Shown one piece after another: positions 26,753 through 35,255 of a stretch of 55,513 nt of DNA. The DNA is from CAYPHA01 sp964410215. Lineage in GTDB: Bacteria > Calditrichota > Calditrichia > Calditrichales > CAYPHA01. The notes below the pieces were generated by a model. It worked only from the letters and a program-made list of their open reading frames with translations. It had not been told where the DNA came from and made no database searches. The stretch spans positions 1 through 55,513 of the forward strand of contig CAYPHA010000027.1 in the NCBI GenBank assembly GCA_964410215.1. The letters are read 5' to 3'. The first letter of the stretch is position 1, and each line of letters begins with the position of its first letter. Made by a program: the position numbers and the translations under genes.

Positions 26753-28129
26753 ATGAATATATTACTCATTGCTCCGTCCTCTGGTTACTGGAAAGGTCTG
26801 GGAAGAAAAAAGCTGTTTAACGGCAAAACGTTCCGCTTTTCCATGCTCTCCTTATTGACCGTGGCTGCACTGACACCGAAGAAACACCAGGTACGCATCA
26901 TTGATGAACAGATCGACCTTATCCCTGATGATGATTACGACCTGGTCGGCATAACGGCGATGACGGCAACAGCTCCCCGGGCTTATGCCTTATGCAGGAT
27001 GTTCCGGCGCAGAGGGATCCCCGTCGTACTTGGAGGTTTCCATGCTACATTCAATCCGGATGAAGCTCAGCAGCATGCGGATACGGTTGTAGCGGGACCG
27101 GCAGGAGGTGCCTGGCCGGCCCTGCTGGATGATGCGGAAAAGGGGCGGCTCAAATCCCTGTATCGTGGTGATCCGGACAGTGATATTCCGGGTCTGCTGC
27201 CAAAACATCTACTGAACAAAAAAGGATACCTTTCCGTGAATACGATCTATGCGACAATGGGTTGCCGGAATCAATGCACCTTCTGTTCGATTACTTCTTT
27301 TTATAAAGGACAGCGCTACAGGAAGGATATAGAGGGTGTCGTAGTAGAACTAAAGGCCTTCAATGAACGGTTCTTTATGTTTATCGATGATAACCTGACC
27401 CAGGACCGCGCCTATGCGCTCGCGTTATTCAAAGCAATTGCACCGCTAAAGAAAAAGTGGGTGACCCAGGCGTCCATTGAAATCGCCGATGATCCGGAGA
27501 TGCTGCACTGGCTCCGGGAATCGGGTTGTGTCGGTGTGTTTATTGGGCTGGAAAGTTTTTCGGAAAGCGCGCTCTGTTCCCAGAATAAAACGATAAAACT
27601 GCCGCAATACTATAAACAGGCCGTCAGAAATATACATGATCACGGCATTTTTGTAGAAGCCGGATTGATATTCGGATTTGATACAGACGGTCCGGACATT
27701 TTTGAATCCACCCTCAAAATCCTCGATGAAATCGGTATGGATGCCATGCAGGCGTCCATTCTGACACCCCTTCCGGGAACGAAACTGTTTGATGCAATGA
27801 GGGATCGTATTGTCGACTATAACTGGGAACATTATGATTATAAATATGCGGTTTTTGAGCCGCAAAACATGTCCAGGGAAGATCTCCGGGCCGGGCTGGA
27901 ATGGATTAACAAGCGATTTTATTCACCGGCGCGAATCATGCGGCGAGTAATTCAATGGATCGGTATGCCATCCGGCTGGCGTAATTTTTACTTTCCATTA
28001 TTTCTGAATGTCGCCTACTGGGGCCGTCAGTTCCGATTCCGGGTACAGGGGTATAATCCGGCCCGCAAGATGAAGGCGATGCCTTACGAAGACAAAAAAA
28101 CCATAACATACAAAACGAAAGTTCAATAA
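26753..28129 (+). CDS. B12-binding domain radical SAM protein
   Basis: A 458-aa protein with an N-terminal cobalamin-binding Rossmann-like domain (residues 1-140; DDDYDLVGITAMTATAPRAY, then GGFHATFNPDEA) and a radical SAM core with CRNQCTFC near residues 171-178. The C-terminus carries a short helical extension. Family members include methylases, ring-forming enzymes such as BchE and many uncharacterised enzymes. No substrate can be assigned; there are no biosynthetic neighbours. ATG start with AAAGGAAAC upstream. A -10-like TATGCT is at 26723-26728. It may be under control of the neighbouring two-component system. Confidence 0.88.
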   Translation: MNILLIAPSSGYWKGLGRKKLFNGKTFRFSMLSLLTVAALTPKKHQVRIIDEQIDLIPDDDYDLVGITAMTATAPRAYALCRMFRRRGIPVVLGGFHATFNPDEAQQHADTVVAGPAGGAWPALLDDAEKGRLKSLYRGDPDSDIPGLLPKHLLNKKGYLSVNTIYATMGCRNQCTFCSITSFYKGQRYRKDIEGVVVELKAFNERFFMFIDDNLTQDRAYALALFKAIAPLKKKWVTQASIEIADDPEMLHWLRESGCVGVFIGLESFSESALCSQNKTIKLPQYYKQAVRNIHDHGIFVEAGLIFGFDTDGPDIFESTLKILDEIGMDAMQASILTPLPGTKLFDAMRDRIVDYNWEHYDYKYAVFEPQNMSREDLRAGLEWINKRFYSPARIMRRVIQWIGMPSGWRNFYFPLFLNVAYWGRQFRFRVQGYNPARKMKAMPYEDKKTITYKTKVQ

Positions 28130-28168
28130 TGTCTTTTCTTCTTCCATAATATTTGAGACTTAAATCTT

Positions 28169-28299
28169 GAGTCCACTCCGAAAAGCACGATAGTGTCATG
28201 CTGAATTTATTTCAGCATCTATAAGTTCAATAAAAACAGTAGATCCCGAAACGAGTTCGGGATGACAACTCCGTAAATAGCACTTATCGGAGTGGACTC
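28169..28299. mobile_element. MITE-like element, copy 2 (131 bp)
   Basis: Same length as the copy at 16426-16556. It starts GAGTCCACTCCGAAAAG and ends CTTATCGGAGTGGACTC, giving terminal inverted repeats of at least 16 of 17 matching bases. A perfect 6-bp direct repeat AATCTT flanks it (28163-28168 and 28300-28305). Internal hairpins ATGCTGAATTTATTTCAGCAT and GATCCCGAAACGAGTTCGGG are shared with copy 1. Non-coding, so it would have to be moved by a transposase encoded elsewhere. Confidence 0.88.
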
Positions 28300-28416
28300 A
28301 ATCTTAAACAGAAAACATACTTAATTTTATTAAAAACCTAACAAAAAATCTTCAATTACTGCGTTGTAAATAATTCGCTTTTAATCCATATCACAACCAT
28401 TTATTGAGGAGGTATT

Positions 28417-30537
28417 ATGTTTTTGAACAGACATTTCCGTTTTGTTCTTTTTTTACTTATCAGTATTTTTTCTGTTGGTCTTTTCGCGCAGGGGCGGTTC
28501 AATCCGCGTCAGCCTTTAATGTTTAAACTGGTAATCATACATAATAATGATGGTGAATCACAGTTAATCAATGCCGGCAGTGGTCAGGAAGATTTCGGTG
28601 GCGTCGCCCGGTTCAAATCTGTTGTGGACCGTATCAGGATGCTGGCAGAACAGCACAATGCCCATACAATTATGTTATCGTCTGGTGACAATTTTCTGGC
28701 CGGCCCCGAATTCAATGCGAGCCTGGCCCTGCCGGAGGATGCTCCATATTACGATGCACGGGCCCTCGACCTGATCGGATATGATGCCATCTGTATCGGT
28801 AACCACGATTTTGATTTCGGTCCTGATGTACTTGAGCGTTTTATTACTGACTTCGCGTATACCCAACCAACATATCTAAGCTCGAATCTCGATTTTTCCA
28901 TGGAGCCGGGTCTGCTCGGACTTCAGAATGCCGGCCGTATAGCTTCCAGTACAGTGGTTTCCTATGGAAATGATAAAGTCGGTGTTGTTGGCGCGACCAC
29001 ACCAAATCTGGATTTTATTTCGAGTCCGCGAAATGTCAAGGTCAATGATGACGTCGTCGGTGCGATCCAGACGGAAGTGGATGCCCTGACAGCGATGGGT
29101 GTTGATAAAATCATTGTAATAAGCCATCTGCAGAGTCTCAATGAAGATCTCGAGCTGGCTCCGCAGTTGCGCAATGTCGATGTCATGATCGCCGGTGGTG
29201 GTGATGAGCTGCTGGCAAATGATAATTCCCTGCTTATTCCCGGCGATGAAGAAGAAGTCAGCGGGCCTTACCCTCTGGTGGCTGCAGATGCCGAGGGAAA
29301 TGATATTTATATCATTACCGGTCCCGGAAATTACCGCTACGTCGGCCAGCTGGAAGTTGTTTTCGGCCCTTATGGTGAGGTGCGCAAGATCGGACCGTTC
29401 AGCGGGCCTGTTCGTGTTGCCGGTGGTGACTATCTTGACGCTGTTGAGCCGGATCCCCTGGTTCAGGAAATGGTTGTCGATCCGGTGGAAGCATACCTGG
29501 AAGACCTCGCTAACAATATCATCGGTGAGTCTGAAGTCGCTCTGGATGCGCGTCGCCCGAATATCCGGATTGCTGAAACCAACGAGGGTAACCTGGTTGC
29601 CGATGCTCTTTTATGGCAGGCTAACCAGGTAGCTGCTTCTTTTGCTGTACCTGAAGCTCACGTCGGTCTCCAGAATGGTGGTGGTATCCGTAATGCGAAC
29701 CTGATACCGGCAGGTCCTATTTCCGAACTGACCACCTTTGACATTCTGCCATTCCCGAACTTTGTTTGTATGATTCCGGGTATTCCGGCTGAACAGTTTA
29801 AAGAAATCCTTGAAAATGCAGTATCAAGAGTTGAGTCCGTGAGCGGACGTTTTGCTCAGATTTCGGGTTTTACGTATGTTTGGGATTCCACCGGAACACC
29901 CCAGGAACTGGATGATGACGGAAATGTTGTCGTACCCGGAACCCGTGTTGTTGATGTTGTGCTCAATGATGGCACGGTTATCGTTGAAGATGGCGTGGTG
30001 GTTGCCACAGCACCGGATATTAACATTGCAACGATCGACTTTCTGGCCAAGGGCGGTGACCAGTATCCGTATCGTGGTGCCGAATTTACCACACTGGGTG
30101 TGACGTATCAGCAGGCATTGGCCAATTATATCGTTGAAGATCTTGACGGGTTGATCAGCGCCGCGGATTATCCGGAAGGCGGTGAAGGACGCATAACTAT
30201 CCTGGATGCTGCTGACACAGAAACGCTTGACAGAGGTTATACCAGCATCGATGGTTTTGAGAATAGTGTACCCACGGAATTCGTAGTCAAACAGAATTAT
30301 CCGAATCCGTTCAATCCTTCGACCGTTATCCGTTATGGATTGCCGGAAGCCGGTGATGTGCGTATCAGCGTGTATAATGCGGTTGGTGAGAAAGTGGCTC
30401 TGCTTTATGACGGTGCACAGGCAGCCGGTTATCACGAAGTCGCATTTTCCGGATCGCAGTTTTCCAGCGGTGTATACTTCTACATGCTGGAAGCAGGCGG
30501 CCTGAAGCAGGTGAAGAAGATGTTGCTGGCGAAGTAG
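28417..30537 (+). CDS. Secreted metallophosphatase/5'-nucleotidase-like protein with sorting domain
   Basis: A 706-aa exported protein: signal peptide (1-25), calcineurin-like phosphoesterase domain (about 32-330), 5'-nucleotidase C-terminal domain (about 355-580, GNLVADALLWQANQ, NGGGIRNANLIPAGPIS) and the FCB sorting domain (about 620-706, NYPNPFNPSTVIRYGLP, terminal KMLLAK). It probably releases phosphate from nucleotides outside the cell. Metal motifs GDNFLAG and GNHDFDFG are intact, but the usual first motif DxH reads DGE (HNNDGESQL) and the GHxH/GHSQ motif reads GGGDE, so metal coordination differs from UshA. ATG has GAGGAGG upstream. A strong terminator follows at 30665. Confidence 0.88.
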   Translation: MFLNRHFRFVLFLLISIFSVGLFAQGRFNPRQPLMFKLVIIHNNDGESQLINAGSGQEDFGGVARFKSVVDRIRMLAEQHNAHTIMLSSGDNFLAGPEFNASLALPEDAPYYDARALDLIGYDAICIGNHDFDFGPDVLERFITDFAYTQPTYLSSNLDFSMEPGLLGLQNAGRIASSTVVSYGNDKVGVVGATTPNLDFISSPRNVKVNDDVVGAIQTEVDALTAMGVDKIIVISHLQSLNEDLELAPQLRNVDVMIAGGGDELLANDNSLLIPGDEEEVSGPYPLVAADAEGNDIYIITGPGNYRYVGQLEVVFGPYGEVRKIGPFSGPVRVAGGDYLDAVEPDPLVQEMVVDPVEAYLEDLANNIIGESEVALDARRPNIRIAETNEGNLVADALLWQANQVAASFAVPEAHVGLQNGGGIRNANLIPAGPISELTTFDILPFPNFVCMIPGIPAEQFKEILENAVSRVESVSGRFAQISGFTYVWDSTGTPQELDDDGNVVVPGTRVVDVVLNDGTVIVEDGVVVATAPDINIATIDFLAKGGDQYPYRGAEFTTLGVTYQQALANYIVEDLDGLISAADYPEGGEGRITILDAADTETLDRGYTSIDGFENSVPTEFVVKQNYPNPFNPSTVIRYGLPEAGDVRISVYNAVGEKVALLYDGAQAAGYHEVAFSGSQFSSGVYFYMLEAGGLKQVKKMLLAK

Positions 30538-30581
30538 TACTATGATTATTGTGATTAAATGATTACTATGATTAAGGTCAA

Positions 30582-30658
30582 TAGTCTTTAGTCTTTAGTC
30601 TTTAGTCTTTGGTCCTTAATCTTTTTTCTTTTTTCTTTTTTCTTTTTTCCTTTTTCAT
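30582..30658. repeat. Degenerate 7-bp tandem repeat
   Basis: The tract begins with four exact copies of TAGTCTT, passes through TGGTCCT and TAATCTT, and continues as TTTTCTT-type units, giving about eleven units with a strict 7-base period. It lies in the 279-base gap after the metallophosphatase gene and before its terminator. The spacing and unit size exclude a CRISPR array. Confidence 0.8.
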
Positions 30659-30664
30659 ATTTTT

Positions 30665-30707
30665 CCCCCTTATCTTCCCGTAAATGGAAGGTTCGGGGGA
30701 TTTTTTT
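30665..30707 (+). terminator. Rho-independent terminator after metallophosphatase gene
   Basis: CCCCC (30665-30669) pairs with GGGGG (30695-30699), with an inner CTTCC/GGAAG pair (30674-30678, 30686-30690), followed by seven T. It ends the metallophosphatase transcript about 130 bases after its stop. Confidence 0.8.
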
Positions 30708-30816
30708 ATTCATCAAAACTATAATCAAAAGCACTTTACTTAATTTACAGAAATAATCTTCCTTTCTCGATTGTTTAGGAATTTGATTATTTGTACAAAA
30801 TCCAACAGGGGGATTC

Positions 30817-32358
30817 ATGGCAAACCAGACGCCATCGCAGAAAAGACGTTTTTCAGACAAATTGCTTGACTGGATTGAAAAATCCGGTAATATCCTGCCG
30901 GACCCGGCTATGTTGTTCTTTGCCGGTATGCTGATCGTATGGGTGCTGTCCTATATTTTTTCTCATGTCTCTTTTGCCGAGATTGACCCCCGGTCAGGCC
31001 AGCCGCTGCAAATCATCAATTTACTCACCGGCGTCCGGCTTGCGGATTTCGTTTCCAATATGGTATCCACTTTCATCAACTTCGCCCCGCTCGGTGTGGT
31101 GCTGGTTGCCGTTCTCGGTGTGGGCGTCGCCGAGCAATCCGGTTATGTGAACACCGGGCTGAAAATTATGCTGCGCATTACGCCCAGATCTTTGCTGACG
31201 CCCATGATCCTGGCAGTGGGTATTGCCAGTCATTCTGCCGCCGATGCCGGTTATGTTCTGGTCGTGCCTCTCGGGGGAATCATTTTCTATGCGGCCGGGC
31301 GGCATCCGCTGGCGGGTATTGCGGCAGCCAATGCCGGTGTCGCCGGTGGTTTCAGTGCTAATTATGTTATTTCCGCTCTGGACGTGATTCTGCAGGGATT
31401 TACCCAGTCGGCCGCACAGATTATCGATCCCGGTATCCAGGTGAACCCACTGTGCAATTACTATTTCACAACGGCATCGAGTTTCCTGATTATCGGTATC
31501 GGCTGGTTTATAACGGACCGTGTCCTGGAGCCGAGATTGCAGAGGCATACACCGCTGGATGATGGTATCGAACAGGAAGACATGGAACATGTCGAAAAAA
31601 AGGAATGGAGCGGTTTTATCGCAGCCACCGCCACCGTCGTTATTGGCCTTGGTCTACTGGTCATAGCCGTCCTGCCGGCAACGTCGCCTTTACGTGATGC
31701 GAACGGCAGTCTGACATCGTTCCGGGCACCTTTTATGCGCGGGTTGATACCCTTTATTTTTCTGGCCTTTATCCTGCCGGGTGTCGTCTATGGTTTTGTG
31801 GCGGGTACGTATCGGAAGGCCAAAGATGTTGTGGATGCTATGACAAAAGCCATGAACGGCATGAGTTACTATATCGTCATGGCCTTTTTTGCGGCGCTTT
31901 TTATCGATGCTTTCAGTAAATCGAACCTGGGGGCTTTGTTTGCCCTCAAAGGAGCCGGCGTGCTGGAATCTCTGGCTATGCCCCGTCCTGTTACCATCGT
32001 CGGCATTATATTGTTAACCACCCTGATCAATATCTTTGTCGGATCGGCCTCTGCGAAATGGGCTTTGCTCGCACCCGTGTTTGTACCGATGCTGATGCAG
32101 GTCGGTATTTCACCTGAACTGACCCAGGCAGCCTATCGTGTGGGTGATTCTTCCTCGAATATCGTCACCCCCCTCAATCCCTACCTGCCTCTCGTGGTTG
32201 TATTTGCCCAGCGTTATGTAAAATCAACGGGTATTGGAACGATCATTTCCATGATGTTTCCTTACTTTATAACCTTTCTGGTGGCCTGGAGTCTGTACTT
32301 GCTTGTTTTCTGGGGAGCCGGAATACCGCTGGGTGTGCAGGCGGGATACAGCTATTAA
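30817..32358 (+). CDS. AbgT family transporter
   Basis: A 513-aa integral membrane protein of the AbgT family (E. coli AbgT 508 aa imports p-aminobenzoyl-glutamate; MtrF-type members export sulfonamides by proton exchange). It has about 10-12 hydrophobic segments and family motifs such as NILPDPAMLFF near residue 27, SHSAADAGYVLVVPLGG near 141 and VGDSSSNIVTPLNPYLPL near 444. Import for folate salvage or export of antimetabolites are both possible; no amidohydrolase gene (abgAB) is adjacent. ATG with a G-rich site upstream. The stop shares TTAA with the stop of the convergent sigma factor gene. Confidence 0.9.
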   Translation: MANQTPSQKRRFSDKLLDWIEKSGNILPDPAMLFFAGMLIVWVLSYIFSHVSFAEIDPRSGQPLQIINLLTGVRLADFVSNMVSTFINFAPLGVVLVAVLGVGVAEQSGYVNTGLKIMLRITPRSLLTPMILAVGIASHSAADAGYVLVVPLGGIIFYAAGRHPLAGIAAANAGVAGGFSANYVISALDVILQGFTQSAAQIIDPGIQVNPLCNYYFTTASSFLIIGIGWFITDRVLEPRLQRHTPLDDGIEQEDMEHVEKKEWSGFIAATATVVIGLGLLVIAVLPATSPLRDANGSLTSFRAPFMRGLIPFIFLAFILPGVVYGFVAGTYRKAKDVVDAMTKAMNGMSYYIVMAFFAALFIDAFSKSNLGALFALKGAGVLESLAMPRPVTIVGIILLTTLINIFVGSASAKWALLAPVFVPMLMQVGISPELTQAAYRVGDSSSNIVTPLNPYLPLVVVFAQRYVKSTGIGTIISMMFPYFITFLVAWSLYLLVFWGAGIPLGVQAGYSY

Positions 32359-33188
32359 AGATACATCTGCAGCGCTTTGCTGTTTTTCTTGTTACGCAGT
32401 TTTGAGAGGGCTTTTTCCTTGATCTGCCGCACACGTTCCCGGGTCAGCTTGAATTTGACACCGACTTCTTCAAGGGTATGGGCTTTTTCACCATTGAGTC
32501 CGTAATAGAGCGTAAGAATGCGCGATTCCCGTGCGGACAGGGATTTCAGCACATCGTTGACCTCTTCGACCAGTGAATTACGCATGATGGCCGTATCCGG
32601 TTCCGGGAGGTGTTTATTCTCGATGATATCCACGACCCGGTTATTAGAGGAGGCGACCAGCGGGGCGTCCATGGAAATGGGCCGGCGGGCATTCTTGATG
32701 GAGATAGCAATCTCACCGGAATCCATATCGAGTATCTGCGCGATCTCATCCGTAGTCGGTTCGCGGTCAAATTCCTGCTCGAACGTGCTCTGCACCTTAT
32801 TTATCTTGGTAAGGATACCGATGCGGTTCAATGGCAGACGGATCACACGGGACTGTTCTGCTATCGCCTGCAGGATAGCCTGACGGATCCACCAGACCGC
32901 ATAGGAGATAAATTTAAATCCGCGGGTTTCGTCGAAACGATAGGCGGCTTTAATCAGTCCCAGGTTTCCTTCATTAATAAGGTCTTCAAGGGACAACCCG
33001 TTGTTCTGATAAGACTTGGACACGCTGACGACGAAGCGAAGGTTGGCGCTTACAAGCTTTTCAAGCGCTTTTTGATCATTCTGTTTAATTCTACGTGCTA
33101 GTTCAACTTCTTCGTCTGGCGTGAGCAGGGGTATTTTTGCGATATCTTCAAGGTATTTTTGAAGCTTATCATTATTTCTATGTGACAA
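32355..33188 (-). CDS. rpoD: RNA polymerase sigma factor, short primary-type (RpoD/SigA-like)
   Basis: A 277-aa sigma-70 protein without region 1.1, like the primary sigma of Bacteroidota. Regions are visible in order: 1.2 (LTPDEEVELARRI), 2 (LRFVVSVSKSYQ, INEGNLGLIKAAYRFD, FKFISYAVWWIRQAI), 3 (QSRVIRLPLNRIG) and 4.2 (HTLEEVGVKFKLTRERVRQI). Whether it is the housekeeping sigma or a close group-2 paralogue cannot be decided here. The only workable start is TTG 33188: an in-frame TGA lies 18 bases upstream of it. A promoter-like sequence sits at 33224-33252. Confidence 0.88.
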   Translation of the reverse strand: MSHRNNDKLQKYLEDIAKIPLLTPDEEVELARRIKQNDQKALEKLVSANLRFVVSVSKSYQNNGLSLEDLINEGNLGLIKAAYRFDETRGFKFISYAVWWIRQAILQAIAEQSRVIRLPLNRIGILTKINKVQSTFEQEFDREPTTDEIAQILDMDSGEIAISIKNARRPISMDAPLVASSNNRVVDIIENKHLPEPDTAIMRNSLVEEVNDVLKSLSARESRILTLYYGLNGEKAHTLEEVGVKFKLTRERVRQIKEKALSKLRNKKNSKALQMYL

Positions 33189-33223
33189 TATAAACCGTAT
33201 CTTTCAAAAAGTATATTCCTGAC

Positions 33224-33252
33224 AATATAAAAAATTAACTATTCTTTTCCAA
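33224..33252 (-). promoter_or_regulatory. Predicted promoter of the sigma factor gene
   Basis: On the minus strand TTGGAA (33252-33247) and TATATT (33229-33224) are separated by 17 bases. Transcription would begin near 33217, giving a leader of about 30 bases before the TTG start codon. Confidence 0.55.
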
Positions 33253-33314
33253 ATTTTATTTCCATTTGGAGAAGTTGTTGAATTATTCTGTTCAGATTGG
33301 ATATTCATCAAAAG

Positions 33315-33535
33315 GGTCCGATATCCTACTACAGATTTGAAACGTTCAGATTCGAATAAAGTTCATGTTTTCTGCAGGGGATTCAGGCGACCGCCTCGAG
33401 AGCGTGTTTGGAATCAAGCAGCATTTCCATGTCGATCAAGGTCTTTATGGAATTACTCTGTGAAAGCTATCTAAATGGCTTGTGTTGTAGTCGTCAAAAA
33501 AAGTGCTGAATTAAGGTTTAATAGCATTTTTTTTT
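33315..33535 (+). ncRNA. Possible non-coding RNA upstream of the mla operon
   Basis: The 512-base gap between the divergent sigma and mlaE genes holds a terminator (33504-33539) on the plus strand with no plus-strand gene before it nearer than AbgT, which faces a convergent gene. A weak promoter-like pair (TTGAAT, GATATT) lies near 33279-33306. Local hairpins occur, for example TTCCAT/ATGGAA around 33425-33455. No known RNA family is recognised, and there is no convincing open reading frame. Low confidence. Confidence 0.2.
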
Positions 33536-33539
33536 ATGA
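33504..33539 (+). terminator. Orphan terminator-like hairpin
   Basis: TGCT-(GA)-ATTAA pairs with TTAAT-AGCA around a 3-4 base loop and is followed by a run of nine T. It precedes the mla promoter, so it may insulate that operon or end a small RNA. Confidence 0.5.
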
Positions 33540-33557
33540 CAAGGGTTAAAAAAGGGG

Positions 33558-33586
33558 TTTACAAAATCGGTTTTAATTGTTACAAT
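33558..33586 (+). promoter_or_regulatory. Predicted promoter of the mlaE-mlaF-mlaD operon
   Basis: TTTACA (33558-33563) and TACAAT (33581-33586) are spaced by exactly 17 bases, close to the sigma-70 consensus. Transcription would start near 33593, about 108 bases before the first gene. Confidence 0.65.
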
Positions 33587-33700
33587 CCCATTCTGGATGA
33601 AACAGCCCGTTATCATCAAAGACGATTGCGGGAATAATAAACAGCGCCGTAGTGTCTCATATAAATGGGTCATAACCGGTAGAAGGAACCTTTAAAGAAA

Positions 33701-34471
33701 ATGATGGTTTTAAAGCTGAACGCATTCAAGAATTTTCTCCTGGTTTTACAGGATTATGTTCTTATGACGGCGGAAGTTTTCAGTGGAATCCCGAAAATCT
33801 GGAAATACCGCCGGGATTTATTCATGGAAATGAACCTTATCGGGGCCCAGTCCTTTTTTATTATCTTTTTAGGCGGTCTTTTTGTCGGTATTATACTGGC
33901 GGTTGAGACCGGCAATAAATTCGAGGACTTCGGGGCAAAAGCGCTTGTAGGCAGAACCGTCGTTCTGGGTATGGTCAGGGAGCTTGGTCCGCTGATAACA
34001 GGATTGCTTCTTGCTGCCCGTACGGGTGCAAAGAATGCTTCGGAAATCGGCAGCATGAAAATCAGTGAACAGATTGAGGCCCTGAGGGCCTATGGTACGA
34101 ATCCCGTTCATCGCCTGATCGTACCACGGACCGTTGCCACGGTTCTTATGTTTTTTCCTTTAAGTTTACTGGCTACCTTCTTTGGTGTGCTGGGAGGATT
34201 CCTGGCGTCCACATTATGGCTCAATGTCGATTTCCAGTTCGTGTGGAATTCGGGGATGGACGGGTTACTGATGAAAGATTTATTTGTCGGATTCAGTAAA
34301 CCGTTTATATTTGGATTCTTTATTGCAACCATAAGCTGTTTCCAGGGGTTGCAGGCAAGCGGCGGAACCAGTGGTGTCGGCCGATCGACAATCAAAGCGG
34401 TTGTCGGTTCTTCTATTGCCGTGCTGTTTGCCGATTTTATATTTACAAAAATTGTCTGGGAGGTCCTGTAA
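33701..34471 (+). CDS. mlaE: MlaE-type ABC transporter permease
   Basis: A 256-aa inner-membrane permease of the MlaE/YrbE family (DUF140), with five to six hydrophobic segments. The family block GRTVVLGMVRELGPLITGLLLAARTGAKNASEIG (near residues 85-118; key residues E98, G114, E117 region) and the EALRAYGTNP motif near 127 are present. It forms the membrane core that, with MlaF and MlaD, moves phospholipids between inner and outer membranes. First gene of a three-gene operon; four bases separate its stop from the mlaF start. Confidence 0.92.
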   Translation: MMVLKLNAFKNFLLVLQDYVLMTAEVFSGIPKIWKYRRDLFMEMNLIGAQSFFIIFLGGLFVGIILAVETGNKFEDFGAKALVGRTVVLGMVRELGPLITGLLLAARTGAKNASEIGSMKISEQIEALRAYGTNPVHRLIVPRTVATVLMFFPLSLLATFFGVLGGFLASTLWLNVDFQFVWNSGMDGLLMKDLFVGFSKPFIFGFFIATISCFQGLQASGGTSGVGRSTIKAVVGSSIAVLFADFIFTKIVWEVL

Positions 34472-34475
34472 GACG

Positions 34476-35255
34476 ATGATCAGTCTGAATAATATAACCT
34501 TAACACTTGAGAAACGAAAAATCCTGAAGGATGTATCCATACACATTGAACCAGGTGAAACGGCTGTTATCCTTGGCCCCAGCGGAGCCGGCAAAAGCAC
34601 TATTTTGCGCGCTGTTTTAGGGCTGTGGAAACCGGACAGCGGTTCTATCTATGTAGATAAAATGAAGATCAGTGCATTGAATGAAAAGCAGATGCTGCCC
34701 GTGCGAAAAGATATGGCCATGGTATTCCAGAATAATGCCCTGTTTGATTCACTGACCGTTGAAGAAAACGTCAGTTTTTTTCTGAAGGAACAGAACCACC
34801 GTTCCCTTGAGGAGATTCAAAGACGCATGCAGGATGCGCTGTCTTTTGTGAATCTGAAGGGATCCGAAAAGCTGTATCCCAGTGAACTGAGTGGGGGCAT
34901 GAAAAAACGGGTCGCCATTGCAAGGGCCATCGTCCTTCGACCAAAGGTGATCATGTTCGATGAGCCGACCACCGGCCTGGATCCCATCAACGCGCGAACC
35001 ATCATCGAACTGATACAGAAGATTAAAGAAAATGGCACAACGACGGTTATCGTGACCCATATTCTACGCGAGGCCCTGCTGGTTGCCGATAAACTGATTA
35101 TTATCAACGACGGACTGGTGGTCATGGCCGGGACGGTCCATGAGGTTCTTTCGAGTGACGAGCCTTTTGTACAGCGCTTTTTCTCGGAATTGTATGAAGA
35201 GGCGGATTATATCAGGGATATCCGTTATGATCTGAATGAGGCATTGGCCGTATGA
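34476..35255 (+). CDS. mlaF: MlaF-type ABC transporter ATP-binding protein
   Basis: A 259-aa ATPase with Walker A GPSGAGKST (near residue 36), Q-loop AMVFQNNALF, signature LSGGMKKRVAIARA (near 138), and Walker B VIMFDEPTTGLDP (near 160). It energises the MlaE permease. An open frame extends upstream to 34371 inside mlaE, but the conserved protein begins at ATG 34476, four bases after the mlaE stop. It ends in an ATGA overlap with mlaD, so the operon is translationally coupled. Confidence 0.92.
   Translation: MISLNNITLTLEKRKILKDVSIHIEPGETAVILGPSGAGKSTILRAVLGLWKPDSGSIYVDKMKISALNEKQMLPVRKDMAMVFQNNALFDSLTVEENVSFFLKEQNHRSLEEIQRRMQDALSFVNLKGSEKLYPSELSGGMKKRVAIARAIVLRPKVIMFDEPTTGLDPINARTIIELIQKIKENGTTTVIVTHILREALLVADKLIIINDGLVVMAGTVHEVLSSDEPFVQRFFSELYEEADYIRDIRYDLNEALAV

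Noticed and set aside
30582..30658. Repeat tract as a CRISPR array
   Set aside because: Units are 7 bases without spacers and no cas genes are nearby.
34371..34475. N-terminal extension of mlaF into mlaE
   Set aside because: The extension is mlaE read in another frame; the ATPase family begins at the ATG at 34476.
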